17,824 nucleotides of DNA from CAZDBA01 sp964503615. Its GTDB lineage: Bacteria > Planctomycetota > Planctomycetia > Pirellulales > Pirellulaceae. The stretch covers positions 1-17,824 of the forward strand of contig CAZDBA010000103.1 of NCBI GenBank assembly GCA_964503615.1, written 5' to 3'. The translations under genes were made by a program, and so were the position numbers. This document shows positions 6,047 to 13,588 of this stretch, piece after piece. Every line of letters begins with the position of its first letter. Position 1 is the stretch's first letter. A model generated the notes under the pieces. It worked only from the letters and a program-made list of their open reading frames with translations, was not told where the DNA came from and did not search any database.

Positions 6047-8083
6047 ATGAAAAACTTGGGTCGGGCGCTCAAAATGGCGCTCAAATATCGCTGGTCCCTA
6101 TTCGGTTCCTTTGTCTGCTCGATTATGGTCGCCCTGTTTTGGGGAGCCAACCTGGGAGCTGTCTACCCTTTTGTCGAAGTCGTACTTAACGACGGCAAAA
6201 CCATTCATGAATGGGCCGAGCAGCGAATTGGCAGTGCCGAAACCGATATCCAAACGACTACGGCCCAAATCCAGGAGCTTGAAGCTCGAATCGCGGAGCT
6301 GAAAAATCCTGCGCGAGACGACATCGCCACCCAAGACGATAGTTCAGCTGATCCGACCGCACTTGCCAAAGAGATCGCAACCAAACGCTCTTTCATTGAC
6401 GACCAAGAATCACGGATCGCACAAACGGAAAGCCTTGTCCCTTATATCGACCGGTATTGCCCCAACACGCCGTTCAAGACACTTGTCTACATCATTTGCT
6501 TCTTGCTGATAGCAACGTTTTTTCGAGGTATTTTCCTGGCTGGAAATATGTACCTCATTGCCAGGGTCTCCAAGCGAATGGTACTGGACCTGCAAAACAA
6601 AGTGTTTCAAAACGTTTTAGGTATGGAGACCAGCGAAACAGGCGTCAAAGGAACAGGCGATTTGATCAGTCGAATCCGTGGTGAATCGGCAGCGATCGGC
6701 AAAGCGGTAAACACGCTGTTTGGCAAATTGGTTCGTGAGCCATTGAAGATGCTCGCCTGTATTGTCGGGGCAGCCTATATGAACTGGCGACTGCTGATAT
6801 TCTCCTGCTTGGTAGCGCCTCTAGCTATGTACTGCATGTACTTTCTGGCTCGACTGACCAAACGGGCCAACAAACGAGCTTTGGAAGAATCTGCTCGGCT
6901 GCTCAATCGGCTTTACCAAGCTCTCTCCTATTCGCGAATCGTTAAAGCGTTCTCGATGGAGAACCATGAACGGCAACGATTCCAAAAAGTTGCCAAAGAT
7001 GTTTACAAGAAACAAATGCGGATCCAAATCTACTCGGCGTTCGCACGCATGAACAATGAGGTGCTCGGAGTGAGCATGATCTGCCTTTCCATTCTGGCCG
7101 GTGGATATCTCGTATTGAATCATGAAACGCACTTTCTGGGCGTCAAAATGAGCAAGTCGGCGATGACGTTCGGCGAAGTAATGACCTTCTTTGCTTTTTT
7201 GATCGGCATCGCAGATCCGCTTCGTAAGATGGCAGACATCTACAATCAAATTCAATGCGGAGTCGTCGCGTCCGACCGCGTATTTCCGTTGATCGACCAA
7301 ACCGCTGCCGTCCAGACTCCAAAAAATCCACTGCCGATTCCCACAGCTAACCGCGACATCCAATTCAATGGCGTGCATTTTGAGTACGAACCAGGCCGAT
7401 CGGTGCTAAACGGGGTTTCGTTTACATTACCCGCCGGAAAGTCGATGGCGATCATTGGCCCCAATGGCTGTGGAAAAAGCACACTGATCAATTTAATGCC
7501 GCGTTTCTTTGATCCCAAATCAGGATCGATCGAGATCGGTGAAACCAACATTCGAGACTTGGCCCTGAACGACCTGCGCGGCGAAGTCAGCTATGTGACT
7601 CAGCAGGCGATGCTGTTCGACGAATCGATTTCAACCAACATTCGTTACGGCTCAGAAGACGCGTCGGAGCTCGAGGTCATCTCTGCGGCTCGCAAAGCCC
7701 ATGCCGACGAATTCATTCAGACACTGGAGGACGGCTATGACTCCAACGTTGGAGAGCATGGCGGAAAACTTTCTGGTGGACAGCGACAAAGACTGTGCCT
7801 GGCCCGTGCGATCCTCAAGAACCCTTCGATTCTGCTATTGGATGAGGCGACCAGCCAGATCGATCCCCAGTCCGAAATCCTCATGCACAAAACACTTGCC
7901 GAATTTATTATCGGCCGAACCACTCTCATCGTCACTCATCGCCTGTCGACTCTGGATTTAGTCGATTTGATTCTGGTGATGGACGAAGGGCGTGTGGTCG
8001 ATTGCGGCAGCCACGAAGAACTCATTGGACGGTGCAGTGTGTATCAGCATCTGCGCAATGTCGAACTCAAGGAAATTGCATAA
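6047..8083 (+). CDS. ABC exporter (MsbA-like, fused TMD-NBD) with long coiled-coil loop
   Basis: Half-transporter of the type IV exporter fold, expected to dimerise in the inner membrane and flip a lipid or lipid-linked substrate using ATP. Numbering from the ATG at 6047 (678 residues; an ATG at 6023 would add eight): TM1 about 18-44, an unusual polar loop of ~100 residues (46-142) with a heptad-like QIQELEARIAELK stretch (74-86), TM2 about 143-165, further TMs to about 400, then the nucleotide-binding domain. Motifs: Walker A GPNGCGKST (471-479), Q-loop near 519, signature LSGGQ (575-579), Walker B ILLLDE (595-600), switch His631. All catalytic elements are intact. AAGGA lies ten bases before the chosen start. 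Its TAA overlaps the kdsD ATG by one base, so the two are co-transcribed. That pairing suggests an LPS/lipid A-type cargo, but this is inference. Confidence 0.92.
   Translation: MKNLGRALKMALKYRWSLFGSFVCSIMVALFWGANLGAVYPFVEVVLNDGKTIHEWAEQRIGSAETDIQTTTAQIQELEARIAELKNPARDDIATQDDSSADPTALAKEIATKRSFIDDQESRIAQTESLVPYIDRYCPNTPFKTLVYIICFLLIATFFRGIFLAGNMYLIARVSKRMVLDLQNKVFQNVLGMETSETGVKGTGDLISRIRGESAAIGKAVNTLFGKLVREPLKMLACIVGAAYMNWRLLIFSCLVAPLAMYCMYFLARLTKRANKRALEESARLLNRLYQALSYSRIVKAFSMENHERQRFQKVAKDVYKKQMRIQIYSAFARMNNEVLGVSMICLSILAGGYLVLNHETHFLGVKMSKSAMTFGEVMTFFAFLIGIADPLRKMADIYNQIQCGVVASDRVFPLIDQTAAVQTPKNPLPIPTANRDIQFNGVHFEYEPGRSVLNGVSFTLPAGKSMAIIGPNGCGKSTLINLMPRFFDPKSGSIEIGETNIRDLALNDLRGEVSYVTQQAMLFDESISTNIRYGSEDASELEVISAARKAHADEFIQTLEDGYDSNVGEHGGKLSGGQRQRLCLARAILKNPSILLLDEATSQIDPQSEILMHKTLAEFIIGRTTLIVTHRLSTLDLVDLILVMDEGRVVDCGSHEELIGRCSVYQHLRNVELKEIA
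8069..8073 (+). promoter_or_regulatory. Ribosome binding site for kdsD (AAGGA)
   Basis: AAGGA lies nine bases before the ATG at 8083 and inside the end of the ABC gene. With the TAATG stop/start overlap it fixes the kdsD start and suggests translational coupling. Confidence 0.65.
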
Positions 8084-9102
8084 TGTCAAATGTCATCAAA
8101 GCTCACATCCCCGTACGCCCCACTCAGTTCGAAATCCTGAAGATGGCAAGTGATGTCATTAAACAGGAGTCGCAAGCGCTTTCGCGTCTTTCCAAGACGG
8201 TACCGGATGGATTGTCGGATGCCGTTAATATAATTCTTGACTGCAAAGGCGCCGTGATCGTTGTCGGAATGGGCAAAGCGGGCTTGGTCGGTCAAAAGAT
8301 CTCTGCCTCGTTGGCTTCGACGGGCACTCGATCTCATTTCTTGCATCCCGCCGAAGCGGTTCATGGCGATCTCGGACGTGTGGGCCCGGACGACGTAATG
8401 TTGATGCTCAGCAACAGCGGTGAGACTCCAGAAATCATAAACCTTCTGCCCAGCCTCCAGAAATTGGGCGTCAAAATCATTTGTATGATCTCACAACTTT
8501 CCTGCACACTCGCGCGGAACTCAGCGGTTGCGCTGGATTACGGGCGTTTACCGGAGGCATGTGTTTTGGGGCTGGCCCCTACGACCAGCACCGCCATGAT
8601 GATGGCACTCGGTGATGCCCTAACGCTTACGCTTGCAAACCTTAGACAATTTCGCGCGATCGACTTTGCTAAATTTCATCCCGGCGGGTCGTTGGGTAAA
8701 AAGCTCTCCAACGTCGACGACATCATGCGCCCCATCGAACAATGTCGCGTCGCGAGCGAAACCAAAACGGTTCGAGAAGTCTACGCAGAATCAGGCAAAA
8801 GCGATCGGCGTGTCGGCGTCATTCTACTGACCAATGAGAACGGGAAACTTACCGGGCTGTTTACCGATAGTGATTTGGCTCGGATGCTGGAAACGGGTAA
8901 CGACAACGGGCTTAACCAGCCAATCAGCGAGGTCATGACACGAAAACCATTTACGGTTCGCAGTAAATCCAAAACTCTGGTCGCCGTTGAAATCCTGGCG
9001 GCACAAAATATCAGCGAGCTGCCAGTCGTAAATTCGAGTGGATGTCCAATCGGAATTTTGGACATTACCGATGTCGTGAGCCTATTTCCGGTCGGAAAAT
9101 AG
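8083..9102 (+). CDS. kdsD: D-arabinose 5-phosphate isomerase (KdsD/KpsF family)
   Basis: Interconverts D-ribulose 5-phosphate and D-arabinose 5-phosphate in the cytoplasm, the first committed step to Kdo of the LPS inner core. The 339 residues split into a SIS domain (about 40-190) and two CBS domains (about 212-272 and 283-335). Conserved positions: GMGKAG with Lys65, HGDLG (94-98), SNSGET with Glu114, EACVLGLAPTTST with Glu158, and FHPGGSLGKKL with His199. These match the Lys/Glu/Glu/His set described for E. coli KdsD. Length is near the usual ~325-330. A longer reading from 8002 is ruled out because it lies inside the ABC gene and lacks homology. The CBS pair may sense a nucleotide or sugar-nucleotide. 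The direct coupling to an MsbA-like exporter fits an outer-membrane glycolipid module. Confidence 0.95.
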   Translation: MSNVIKAHIPVRPTQFEILKMASDVIKQESQALSRLSKTVPDGLSDAVNIILDCKGAVIVVGMGKAGLVGQKISASLASTGTRSHFLHPAEAVHGDLGRVGPDDVMLMLSNSGETPEIINLLPSLQKLGVKIICMISQLSCTLARNSAVALDYGRLPEACVLGLAPTTSTAMMMALGDALTLTLANLRQFRAIDFAKFHPGGSLGKKLSNVDDIMRPIEQCRVASETKTVREVYAESGKSDRRVGVILLTNENGKLTGLFTDSDLARMLETGNDNGLNQPISEVMTRKPFTVRSKSKTLVAVEILAAQNISELPVVNSSGCPIGILDITDVVSLFPVGK

Positions 9103-9191
9103 TCAAAGCAACACGATTTGGCGAAAAAAACTAACGGGCTGATTCTCAAACTTGTCGCCACGTTCTATAAAAGACCAACGCTCTAACAGGA

Positions 9192-9213
9192 AACCCGACG
9201 TGTAAGCAAGGAA
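9192..9213 (+). repeat. Extragenic repeat fragment, copy 2
   Basis: AACCCGACGTGTAAGCAAGG plus AA matches 2032-2053 at 19 of 22 bases, and all three differences are C-to-T or G-to-A transitions. An inverted partial match, TCGCTCAC, lies at 9253-9260, so the two could form a loose stem-loop. It occupies the 198-base kdsD-CDGSH gap (9103-9300), in which no gene is seen. Confidence 0.55.
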
Positions 9214-9300
9214 GCAACTTGTATACACTGCGGGTTACCATTACAGACCCGGTCGCTCACAAAGCGTGGAAACAAACGCCAAGAATTGAAAGATAATATA

Positions 9301-9549
9301 ATGGACAAGCCTAAAGTAGCCGCAGATTCGCCTCAAAAAGTCGAACTCGAAGCTGGCAAGAAATACGCGTACTGTACCTGTGGTTTATCGGCCAGCCAGC
9401 CGTTCTGCGATGGTGCCCATAAAGGGACTGGGTTCACACCGATGGTCTTCGAAGCAGAAGAAACGGCCACAAAATACTTCTGCCGTTGCAAGCAGACTTG
9501 TGACGCGCCGCTCTGCGATGGCTCCCACAAAAACCTCGATCAACAGTAA
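9301..9549 (+). CDS. Tandem CDGSH iron-sulfur protein
   Basis: Small cytoplasmic protein expected to bind two [2Fe-2S] clusters, each held by three Cys and one His. The ATG at 9301 gives 82 residues; a TTG at 9286 would add five. Motif 1 is CTCGLSASQPFCDGAH (25-40: Cys25, Cys27, Cys36, His40) and motif 2 is CRCKQTCDAPLCDGSH (61-76: Cys61, Cys63, Cys72, His76). Both satisfy C-x-C-x2-(S/T)-x3-P-x-C-D-G-(S/A)-H. The paired arrangement resembles the soluble two-cluster class (CISD3/Miner2-like) rather than single-motif membrane mitoNEET. No transmembrane segment or signal is present. The role is probably electron transfer or cluster handling; partners are unknown. The next gene follows after 50 bases on the same strand, but a functional link is not evident. 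Confidence 0.93.
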   Translation: MDKPKVAADSPQKVELEAGKKYAYCTCGLSASQPFCDGAHKGTGFTPMVFEAEETATKYFCRCKQTCDAPLCDGSHKNLDQQ

Positions 9550-9599
9550 AACAGATTCGCGCGATAATTTGTACGCTCTCTTCGTAGGGTTCTAGCACC

Positions 9600-10787
9600 T
9601 TGGCCCGAAACAAACGAGCTCACAACTCCTCTCTGTTAACCATCCGGTCAACGCTTCTGTTGCTTGCCTGTTTGACCTTTTTGGTGATAGCCGCAATTCC
9701 GTTGGTTACACGGTGGCTGACTGCTCGACCGGGTGGAAGTCCTGTCGACATGCGACAGATTCTAGGCGTCTACGAAATTGTACTGCAGTTGTTCCTGCGC
9801 GTGTTCGTTGTTGTTTGGATTTTCTTTTTAGGTGGTTGCTTCGCCAGCTTTTTTAATGTGGTCGCTTGGCGAGTTCCTCGTGGGCGCGGAATTTTGGGGC
9901 CCAGCCGTTGCCCGTATTGCAATAACAAGCTGCCTTTCTCAGCAAACCTTCCCGTCTACGGTTGGTTAAGCAGCCGAGGACGGTGCCAAACCTGCAAGCT
10001 CCCCATCTCTCCACGGTATCTGATCGTTGAAATCGTGCTGGGTACGATCTTTCTGGCAATCGCTATCGCCGGGTTGTTCTGCGGTGGATGGTACTTGCCG
10101 ATTCGGCCCATTGATCCCGATTGGGGTATCGCTCATTTCGTACTAGAACCGAAATTCGATTTGTTGCAGATTGTGGTTTACCATCTGATCGTGGTCTGTC
10201 TGCTGTTCCTTTTCGCACTGGTGCGGATCGATAAAAAGCCCATCCCAAATTCGGTTGCTTTTGCGGCATTGATTTCGACCGTTGGGTTTCAGATCCTTTG
10301 GCCTTGGGTCCAACAAACTCAATGGCCACCCGGTCCTGTTTCCGACACACCTCGAGATTTGAGTTTCTGGACCACCCTCCTTATGGGGGTATTGGGAGGT
10401 GCTTTTTGTGGCTGGCTGATGTGGATTAGTTGTTCAAAGCGAGAATCGAAGACAGGGCGGCGAGAATGCCTGCTTGGGATGATTATTGTCGGAATGGCAT
10501 TCGGTTTTCAGTTCGCATTTTCAGTGCTCTTGGCCATTTTGATCTTTGATGCTTTGTCGATTTTACTGGGCGATACTTCACGATCGCCTTTTCAATTGGC
10601 TCCCACTTTTAAGATCGGAACATTTAGTTTGATTGCTCTGATTCTTTGGCGAATCTCATGCCAATTTCCGTTCTGGCCGGGCCCATTTTCAGACCCGCTT
10701 TCGCTCCTGTTTGTAATTGGTATTACAACTGTCTTGGCATTTGGTATCGCAAACTTCAAAGAGAGTCTTTTCAATCCAAATATCTGA
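9600..10787 (+). CDS. Prepilin peptidase-like (A24) membrane protein lacking the GxGD motif
   Basis: Resembles type IV leader peptidase/methyltransferase. The 395 residues start at a TTG (AGGG ten bases upstream; the first internal ATG is at 9750). They contain an extra N-terminal TM (about 16-38), then the A24 N-terminal domain: GGCFASFFNVVAWRVPRG (78-95), two zinc-type Cys pairs CPYC (104-107) and CQTC (129-132), and NLPVYGWLSSRGRC. Six or more further hydrophobic segments follow. Asp211 in VRIDKKPIPNSV sits where the first catalytic Asp is expected. The second catalytic motif, normally G-x-G-D-x-K/L before a G-A-F-L-G-W-like helix, should fall near 283-305, but the sequence reads RESKTGRRECLLGM with no Asp. 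It may therefore be a non-proteolytic paralogue. No pilin or secretion genes are adjacent. Confidence 0.8.
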   Translation: MARNKRAHNSSLLTIRSTLLLLACLTFLVIAAIPLVTRWLTARPGGSPVDMRQILGVYEIVLQLFLRVFVVVWIFFLGGCFASFFNVVAWRVPRGRGILGPSRCPYCNNKLPFSANLPVYGWLSSRGRCQTCKLPISPRYLIVEIVLGTIFLAIAIAGLFCGGWYLPIRPIDPDWGIAHFVLEPKFDLLQIVVYHLIVVCLLFLFALVRIDKKPIPNSVAFAALISTVGFQILWPWVQQTQWPPGPVSDTPRDLSFWTTLLMGVLGGAFCGWLMWISCSKRESKTGRRECLLGMIIVGMAFGFQFAFSVLLAILIFDALSILLGDTSRSPFQLAPTFKIGTFSLIALILWRISCQFPFWPGPFSDPLSLLFVIGITTVLAFGIANFKESLFNPNI

Positions 10788-10852
10788 TTTTGTAACAATG
10801 AGTCTATCATGCTTCGGTTAACATGGAGATCCACAAACATGATCTTACACCT

Positions 10853-10856
10853 AGGA
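10853..10856 (+). promoter_or_regulatory. Ribosome binding site (AGGA)
   Basis: AGGA lies seven bases before the ATG at 10864 and supports that start for the secreted repeat protein. Confidence 0.6.
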
Positions 10857-10863
10857 AATAAGA

Positions 10864-11522
10864 ATGCTCCAACCTCTTTGCCCCTCTAAGTTTCTCGGAT
10901 TTGCCGCCATCGTTGCAGTTTCGTTTTGCTTTTCTACTCATGCGAATGCTCAATGTGGCTTGGGTTATCCTGGCGCAGGTTACGTGTCTTTGAACGTTCA
11001 GTCATACGCGCCGGCTCCAGTTCAGTCATACGCGCCCGCTTACGTACCAGCTCCAGTTCAGACTTACCCCGTTGGGTCTTTCGGGTCCGTTCAGTCTTAC
11101 ATACCATCTGCTGCCTACGCACCAGTTCAAAGCTTCTCGGCGCCGGTTCAATCGTACCAAGCTCCTGTAAGCTATCAGGCTCCTGTAAGCTTTCGGGCTC
11201 CTGTAAGCTATCAGGCTCCGGTTCAATCATTCCCCCAAGCTGCGGCGATTNNNNNNNNNNNNNNNNNNNNNNNNNNNNNNNNNNNNNNNNNNNNNNNNNN
11301 NNNNNNNNNNNNNNNNNNNNNNNNNNNNNNNNNNNNNNNNNNNNNNNNNNGGCTCCTGTAAGCTATCAGGCTCCGGTTCAATCATTCCCCCAAGCTGCGG
11401 CGATTCCAGTTTCGCCCGCTATTGGTTCACCCGTTAGTGTCCCTGCCCCCGCCAGTTTGAATTTATTTTCACCTGTTCCACAACAGGGCGGATGTGCCAA
11501 TGGCACGTGTCCGATACGTTAG
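10864..11522 (+). CDS. Secreted Q/A/P/V/S/Y-rich repeat protein, interrupted by an N gap
   Basis: No family assigned. A signal peptide is clear (MLQPLCPSKFLGFAAIVAV onwards, cut near ANA-QC at residue 29). The mature part is low-complexity, built from QSYAPAPV-like units and then six-residue APVSYQ/APVSFR units, each encoded by an 18-base repeat (11161, 11179, 11197). After the gap the reading continues as APVSYQAPVQSFPQAAAI, then a tail ending GGCANGTCPIR, a Cys-rich end that I recall from other planctomycete exported proteins. The parts before and after the 100 Ns are in different frames only because the N count is arbitrary. Overlapping the identical 55-base flanks restores one frame. Probably a cell-wall, adhesion or matrix protein, but that is a guess. 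True length is unknown because the repeat number is unresolved. Confidence 0.75.
11161..11214 (+). repeat. 18-bp tandem repeat encoding APV-S-(Y/F)-(Q/R)
   Basis: Three head-to-tail units of GCTCCTGTAAGCTATCAG-type sequence (11161-11178, 11179-11196, 11197-11214). The middle one differs at two bases (TTTCGG for TATCAG). A further unit lies just after the gap (11352-11369). Repeats this similar at DNA level expand or contract easily and defeat short-read assembly. Confidence 0.9.
11251..11350. other. Assembly gap (100 Ns)
   Basis: Exactly 100 Ns, a placeholder length. The 55 bases before it (11196-11250) are identical to the 55 bases after it (11351-11405), so the gap may contain nothing, or may hide additional repeat units. 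Confidence 0.95.
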
Positions 11523-11566
11523 ACTTCAATTCAAGTTTGGGCGATCCGAACTCACAAATCGATATC

Positions 11567-11598
11567 AAAAAAGCCGCTCGTTTCAGAGCGGCTTTTTT
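11567..11598. terminator. Bidirectional intrinsic terminator
   Basis: AAAAAAGCCGCTC (11567-11579), loop GTTTCA, GAGCGGCTTTTTT (11586-11598): a perfect 13-pair stem with A-run and T-run. It lies 45 bases after the repeat gene (plus) and about 60 bases beyond the ppiC stop (minus), so it can end both convergent transcripts. Confidence 0.92.
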
Positions 11599-11656
11599 CG
11601 TAATAGTCGAAGACGGTTTGCAAGAATGGCGATATCAGCAAACTGAGTTTGCCAAC

Positions 11657-11938
11657 TTATTCGGTGCGGCTGGTAATGTTAATCAGGTGATAACCGAATT
11701 GGGTTTTTACAGGCCCCAGTACTTCATTAACCGGACCGCTAAAGACCACTTCGTCGAACTCTTTGACCATTTGACCGGGTCCAAATTCACCAAGTGATCC
11801 GCCTTGAGGTGCCGAAGGGCAAGTTGAATGCTCCATAGCAGCTTCGACAAACGTCTTGCCACCCTGTATCTCTTTTTTGACTTCTTCGCACTCAGCCTCA
11901 GTTTCAACAAGGATGTGTTGCGCGGTTGCTTTAGGCAT
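11657..11938 (-). CDS. ppiC: Single-domain parvulin peptidyl-prolyl isomerase (PpiC)
   Basis: Cytoplasmic foldase catalysing cis-trans isomerisation of X-Pro bonds. The whole protein is one parvulin domain of 93 residues, the length I recall for E. coli PpiC. Expected active-site residues are in place: His8 (AQHILV), Cys40 (HSTCPS), Met57 and Phe61 (GQMVKEFDEVVF), His84 (TQFGYHLI). The GGSLGEFGPGQM segment (46-57) is diagnostic. No signal peptide, so it is not the periplasmic SurA/PrsA type. It lies 104 bases downstream of xylA on the same strand but probably has its own promoter in the AT-rich gap. It converges on the repeat gene through the shared terminator at 11567-11598. Confidence 0.96.
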   Translation of the reverse strand: MPKATAQHILVETEAECEEVKKEIQGGKTFVEAAMEHSTCPSAPQGGSLGEFGPGQMVKEFDEVVFSGPVNEVLGPVKTQFGYHLINITSRTE

Positions 11939-11961
11939 AATTTTCTTTCTGAGTTTCTTAT

Positions 11962-11976
11962 AAAACTAATAGTTTT
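11962..11976. repeat. AAAACT/AGTTTT hairpin between xylA and ppiC
   Basis: A perfect six-pair stem with a three-base loop (AAT) in an AT-rich 104-base gap. It could be a weak terminator for xylA or simply promoter-region AT-richness; not decidable from sequence. Confidence 0.3.
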
Positions 11977-12042
11977 CTAACTGTTTTTAGTAAATTGACA
12001 ACGCCATACGAAGCGTGTTCAGTTGGTTTCCAAATATCTGAT

Positions 12043-13353
12043 TTAGATGTATTGATTGATCACGTTTTCCAGGAACTCTTGTCGCCCACTGATGTTCGGA
12101 TCGGAATCCCCTTTTTCCATCATGTACGAATTGAGCGTCTTGAAATCGTGCTTGTCGTTTTCGATTTCAGCACCCAGGCCAGAATCCCAAGATGCATAGC
12201 GGGTACCCAGAAAATCATCCAGTTGCCCTTCGGCTCGGATCGCCGCGGCAACTCGCAATCCACGAGCGAACGTGTCCATTCCGCCGATGTGAGCGTGGAA
12301 AAGGTCGATGGGATCAATGCTCTCACGACGGACTTTGGCGTCAAAATTGACACCGCCCGGCGCGATCCCGCCATGCTTGAGTATCATCAGCATGATTCGT
12401 GTTGTCATGTACAAATTGGTTGGAAACTGATCTGTATCCCATCCCAAAAGCATATCGCCTGTGTTCGCGTCGATACTCCCCAGGCATCCTTGGGCGCCCG
12501 CGTAGTCCAATTCATGCATCATCGTATGACCAGCCAGCGTTGCGTGGTTGGTCTCGATATTCAACTTGAAATGATCCATCAGATCGTACGCGCGCAAAAA
12601 GTTGATACAGGCTGCCGCGTCACTGTCGTACTGATGCTTGGTCGGCTCTTTGGGCTTGGGCTCGATCAGGAAACTGCCTGTGAATCCGATCTCTTTTGCG
12701 TAGTCGACGGCCATGCTAAAAAAGCGACCCAGATTATCGAACTCCCGCTTTAGATCTGTGTTGTACAGGTTCTGATACCCTTCACGACCTCCCCAGAAAA
12801 CGTAGTTCTCGCCGCCCAACTCAACGGTGACTTCCATCGCCTTTTTGACTTGGGCTGCAGCAAACGCGAAAACGTCAGCGTTGGGACTGGTTGCCGCTCC
12901 GTGCATGAACCGCGGGTTGCTGAACATGTTGGCAGTGCCCCATAAAAGCTTGATGCCCGTACGCTGCTGTTCTTCTTTGAGCACCTCTACGACTTGATCC
13001 AAAATCGCATTGGTCTCGGAAAGCGAGTTGCCCTCAGGGGCGATGTCTCGGTCGTGAAAAGCGTAGTAGGGAGCCTGCAGCTTTTCCATGAACTCGAACG
13101 CAACTCGGGCACGATTACATGCGTTCTCTACCGAGTCGGTTCCGTCATCCCAAGGTCGCTGCAAAGTCGGCATTCCAAACGGATCTGATCCATTTGCTCG
13201 AAAGGTGTGCCAGTACACGACGCTAAAACGTAGATGCTCCGCCATCGTTTTACCTTCGATCACTTCTTCCGGGTTGTACCATCGAAAAGCGAGCGGATTC
13301 TTGGTCTCGGGACCTTCGTACTTGATTACGTCAACGTCAGGAAACGCGGGCAT
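12043..13353 (-). CDS. xylA: Xylose isomerase, class II
   Basis: Converts D-xylose to D-xylulose (and glucose to fructose) in the cytoplasm with two divalent metals. The ATG at 13353 gives 436 residues opening MPAFPDVDVIKYEG, which aligns with the start of E. coli XylA; the alternative TTG at 13365 adds only four residues. TIM-barrel residues are all visible, one less than E. coli numbering: His100 and Asp103 in AFHDRDIAPEG, Glu231 and Lys233 in LIEPKPKEPTKHQYD, Glu267 and His270 in IETNHATLAGH, Asp295 in SIDANTGD, Asp306 and Asp308 in WDTDQFPTN, Asp338 in VNFDAKVRRES. No xylulokinase, transporter or XylR is nearby, so it is an isolated gene, presumably for xylose from algal or plant polysaccharide. 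The 235-base upstream gap has no gene. Confidence 0.98.
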   Translation of the reverse strand: MPAFPDVDVIKYEGPETKNPLAFRWYNPEEVIEGKTMAEHLRFSVVYWHTFRANGSDPFGMPTLQRPWDDGTDSVENACNRARVAFEFMEKLQAPYYAFHDRDIAPEGNSLSETNAILDQVVEVLKEEQQRTGIKLLWGTANMFSNPRFMHGAATSPNADVFAFAAAQVKKAMEVTVELGGENYVFWGGREGYQNLYNTDLKREFDNLGRFFSMAVDYAKEIGFTGSFLIEPKPKEPTKHQYDSDAAACINFLRAYDLMDHFKLNIETNHATLAGHTMMHELDYAGAQGCLGSIDANTGDMLLGWDTDQFPTNLYMTTRIMLMILKHGGIAPGGVNFDAKVRRESIDPIDLFHAHIGGMDTFARGLRVAAAIRAEGQLDDFLGTRYASWDSGLGAEIENDKHDFKTLNSYMMEKGDSDPNISGRQEFLENVINQYI

Positions 13354-13461
13354 GAGTGCTTTCAATTAGAAAAATGAGTTCGAGCCCGAATTCTGACATC
13401 CCAAGTCATTTTTCTCAAGGACCATACCCTTCAATGCAAAATTCGTTCGGGACGTTCTCTG

Positions 13462-13493
13462 GTTGAGTTTCCAATTTAAGCGGATTACTCAAC
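13462..13493. promoter_or_regulatory. Possible operator upstream of xylA
   Basis: GTTGAGT (13462-13468) and ACTCAAC (13487-13493) form a perfect seven-base inverted repeat with an 18-base spacer, about 110-140 bases upstream of the xylA start. It could be a regulator site, but may be chance; no other support. Confidence 0.25.
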
Positions 13494-13588
13494 GGGATAG
13501 CCGGCTGAAAAGATAAACGAAAAAGCGGCACAAAACGCTTCCCCAAAAGCAGGCTCAAAGGCCGACCAAACCGTGGAATCGTTTTGAG

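Noticed and set aside
6821..7378. 185-codon minus-strand ORF antisense to the ABC gene
   Set aside because: It is long, but opposite a fully conserved transporter; composition is that of a shadow frame with no domain.
11026..11230. Tandem repeats as a CRISPR array
   Set aside because: The units are directly abutting 18-mers in phase with codons, with no spacers.
10926..11522. 198-codon ORF read as a separate gene through the N gap
   Set aside because: Its part before the gap is a shadow frame of the repeat protein (poly-S/R/L low complexity). Only the part after the gap is real, as the C-terminus of the 10864 gene; the frame change is due to the arbitrary N count.
11995..12753. 252-codon plus-strand ORF opposite xylA
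   Set aside because: It is the antisense of an intact, highly conserved xylose isomerase; no independent coding signal.
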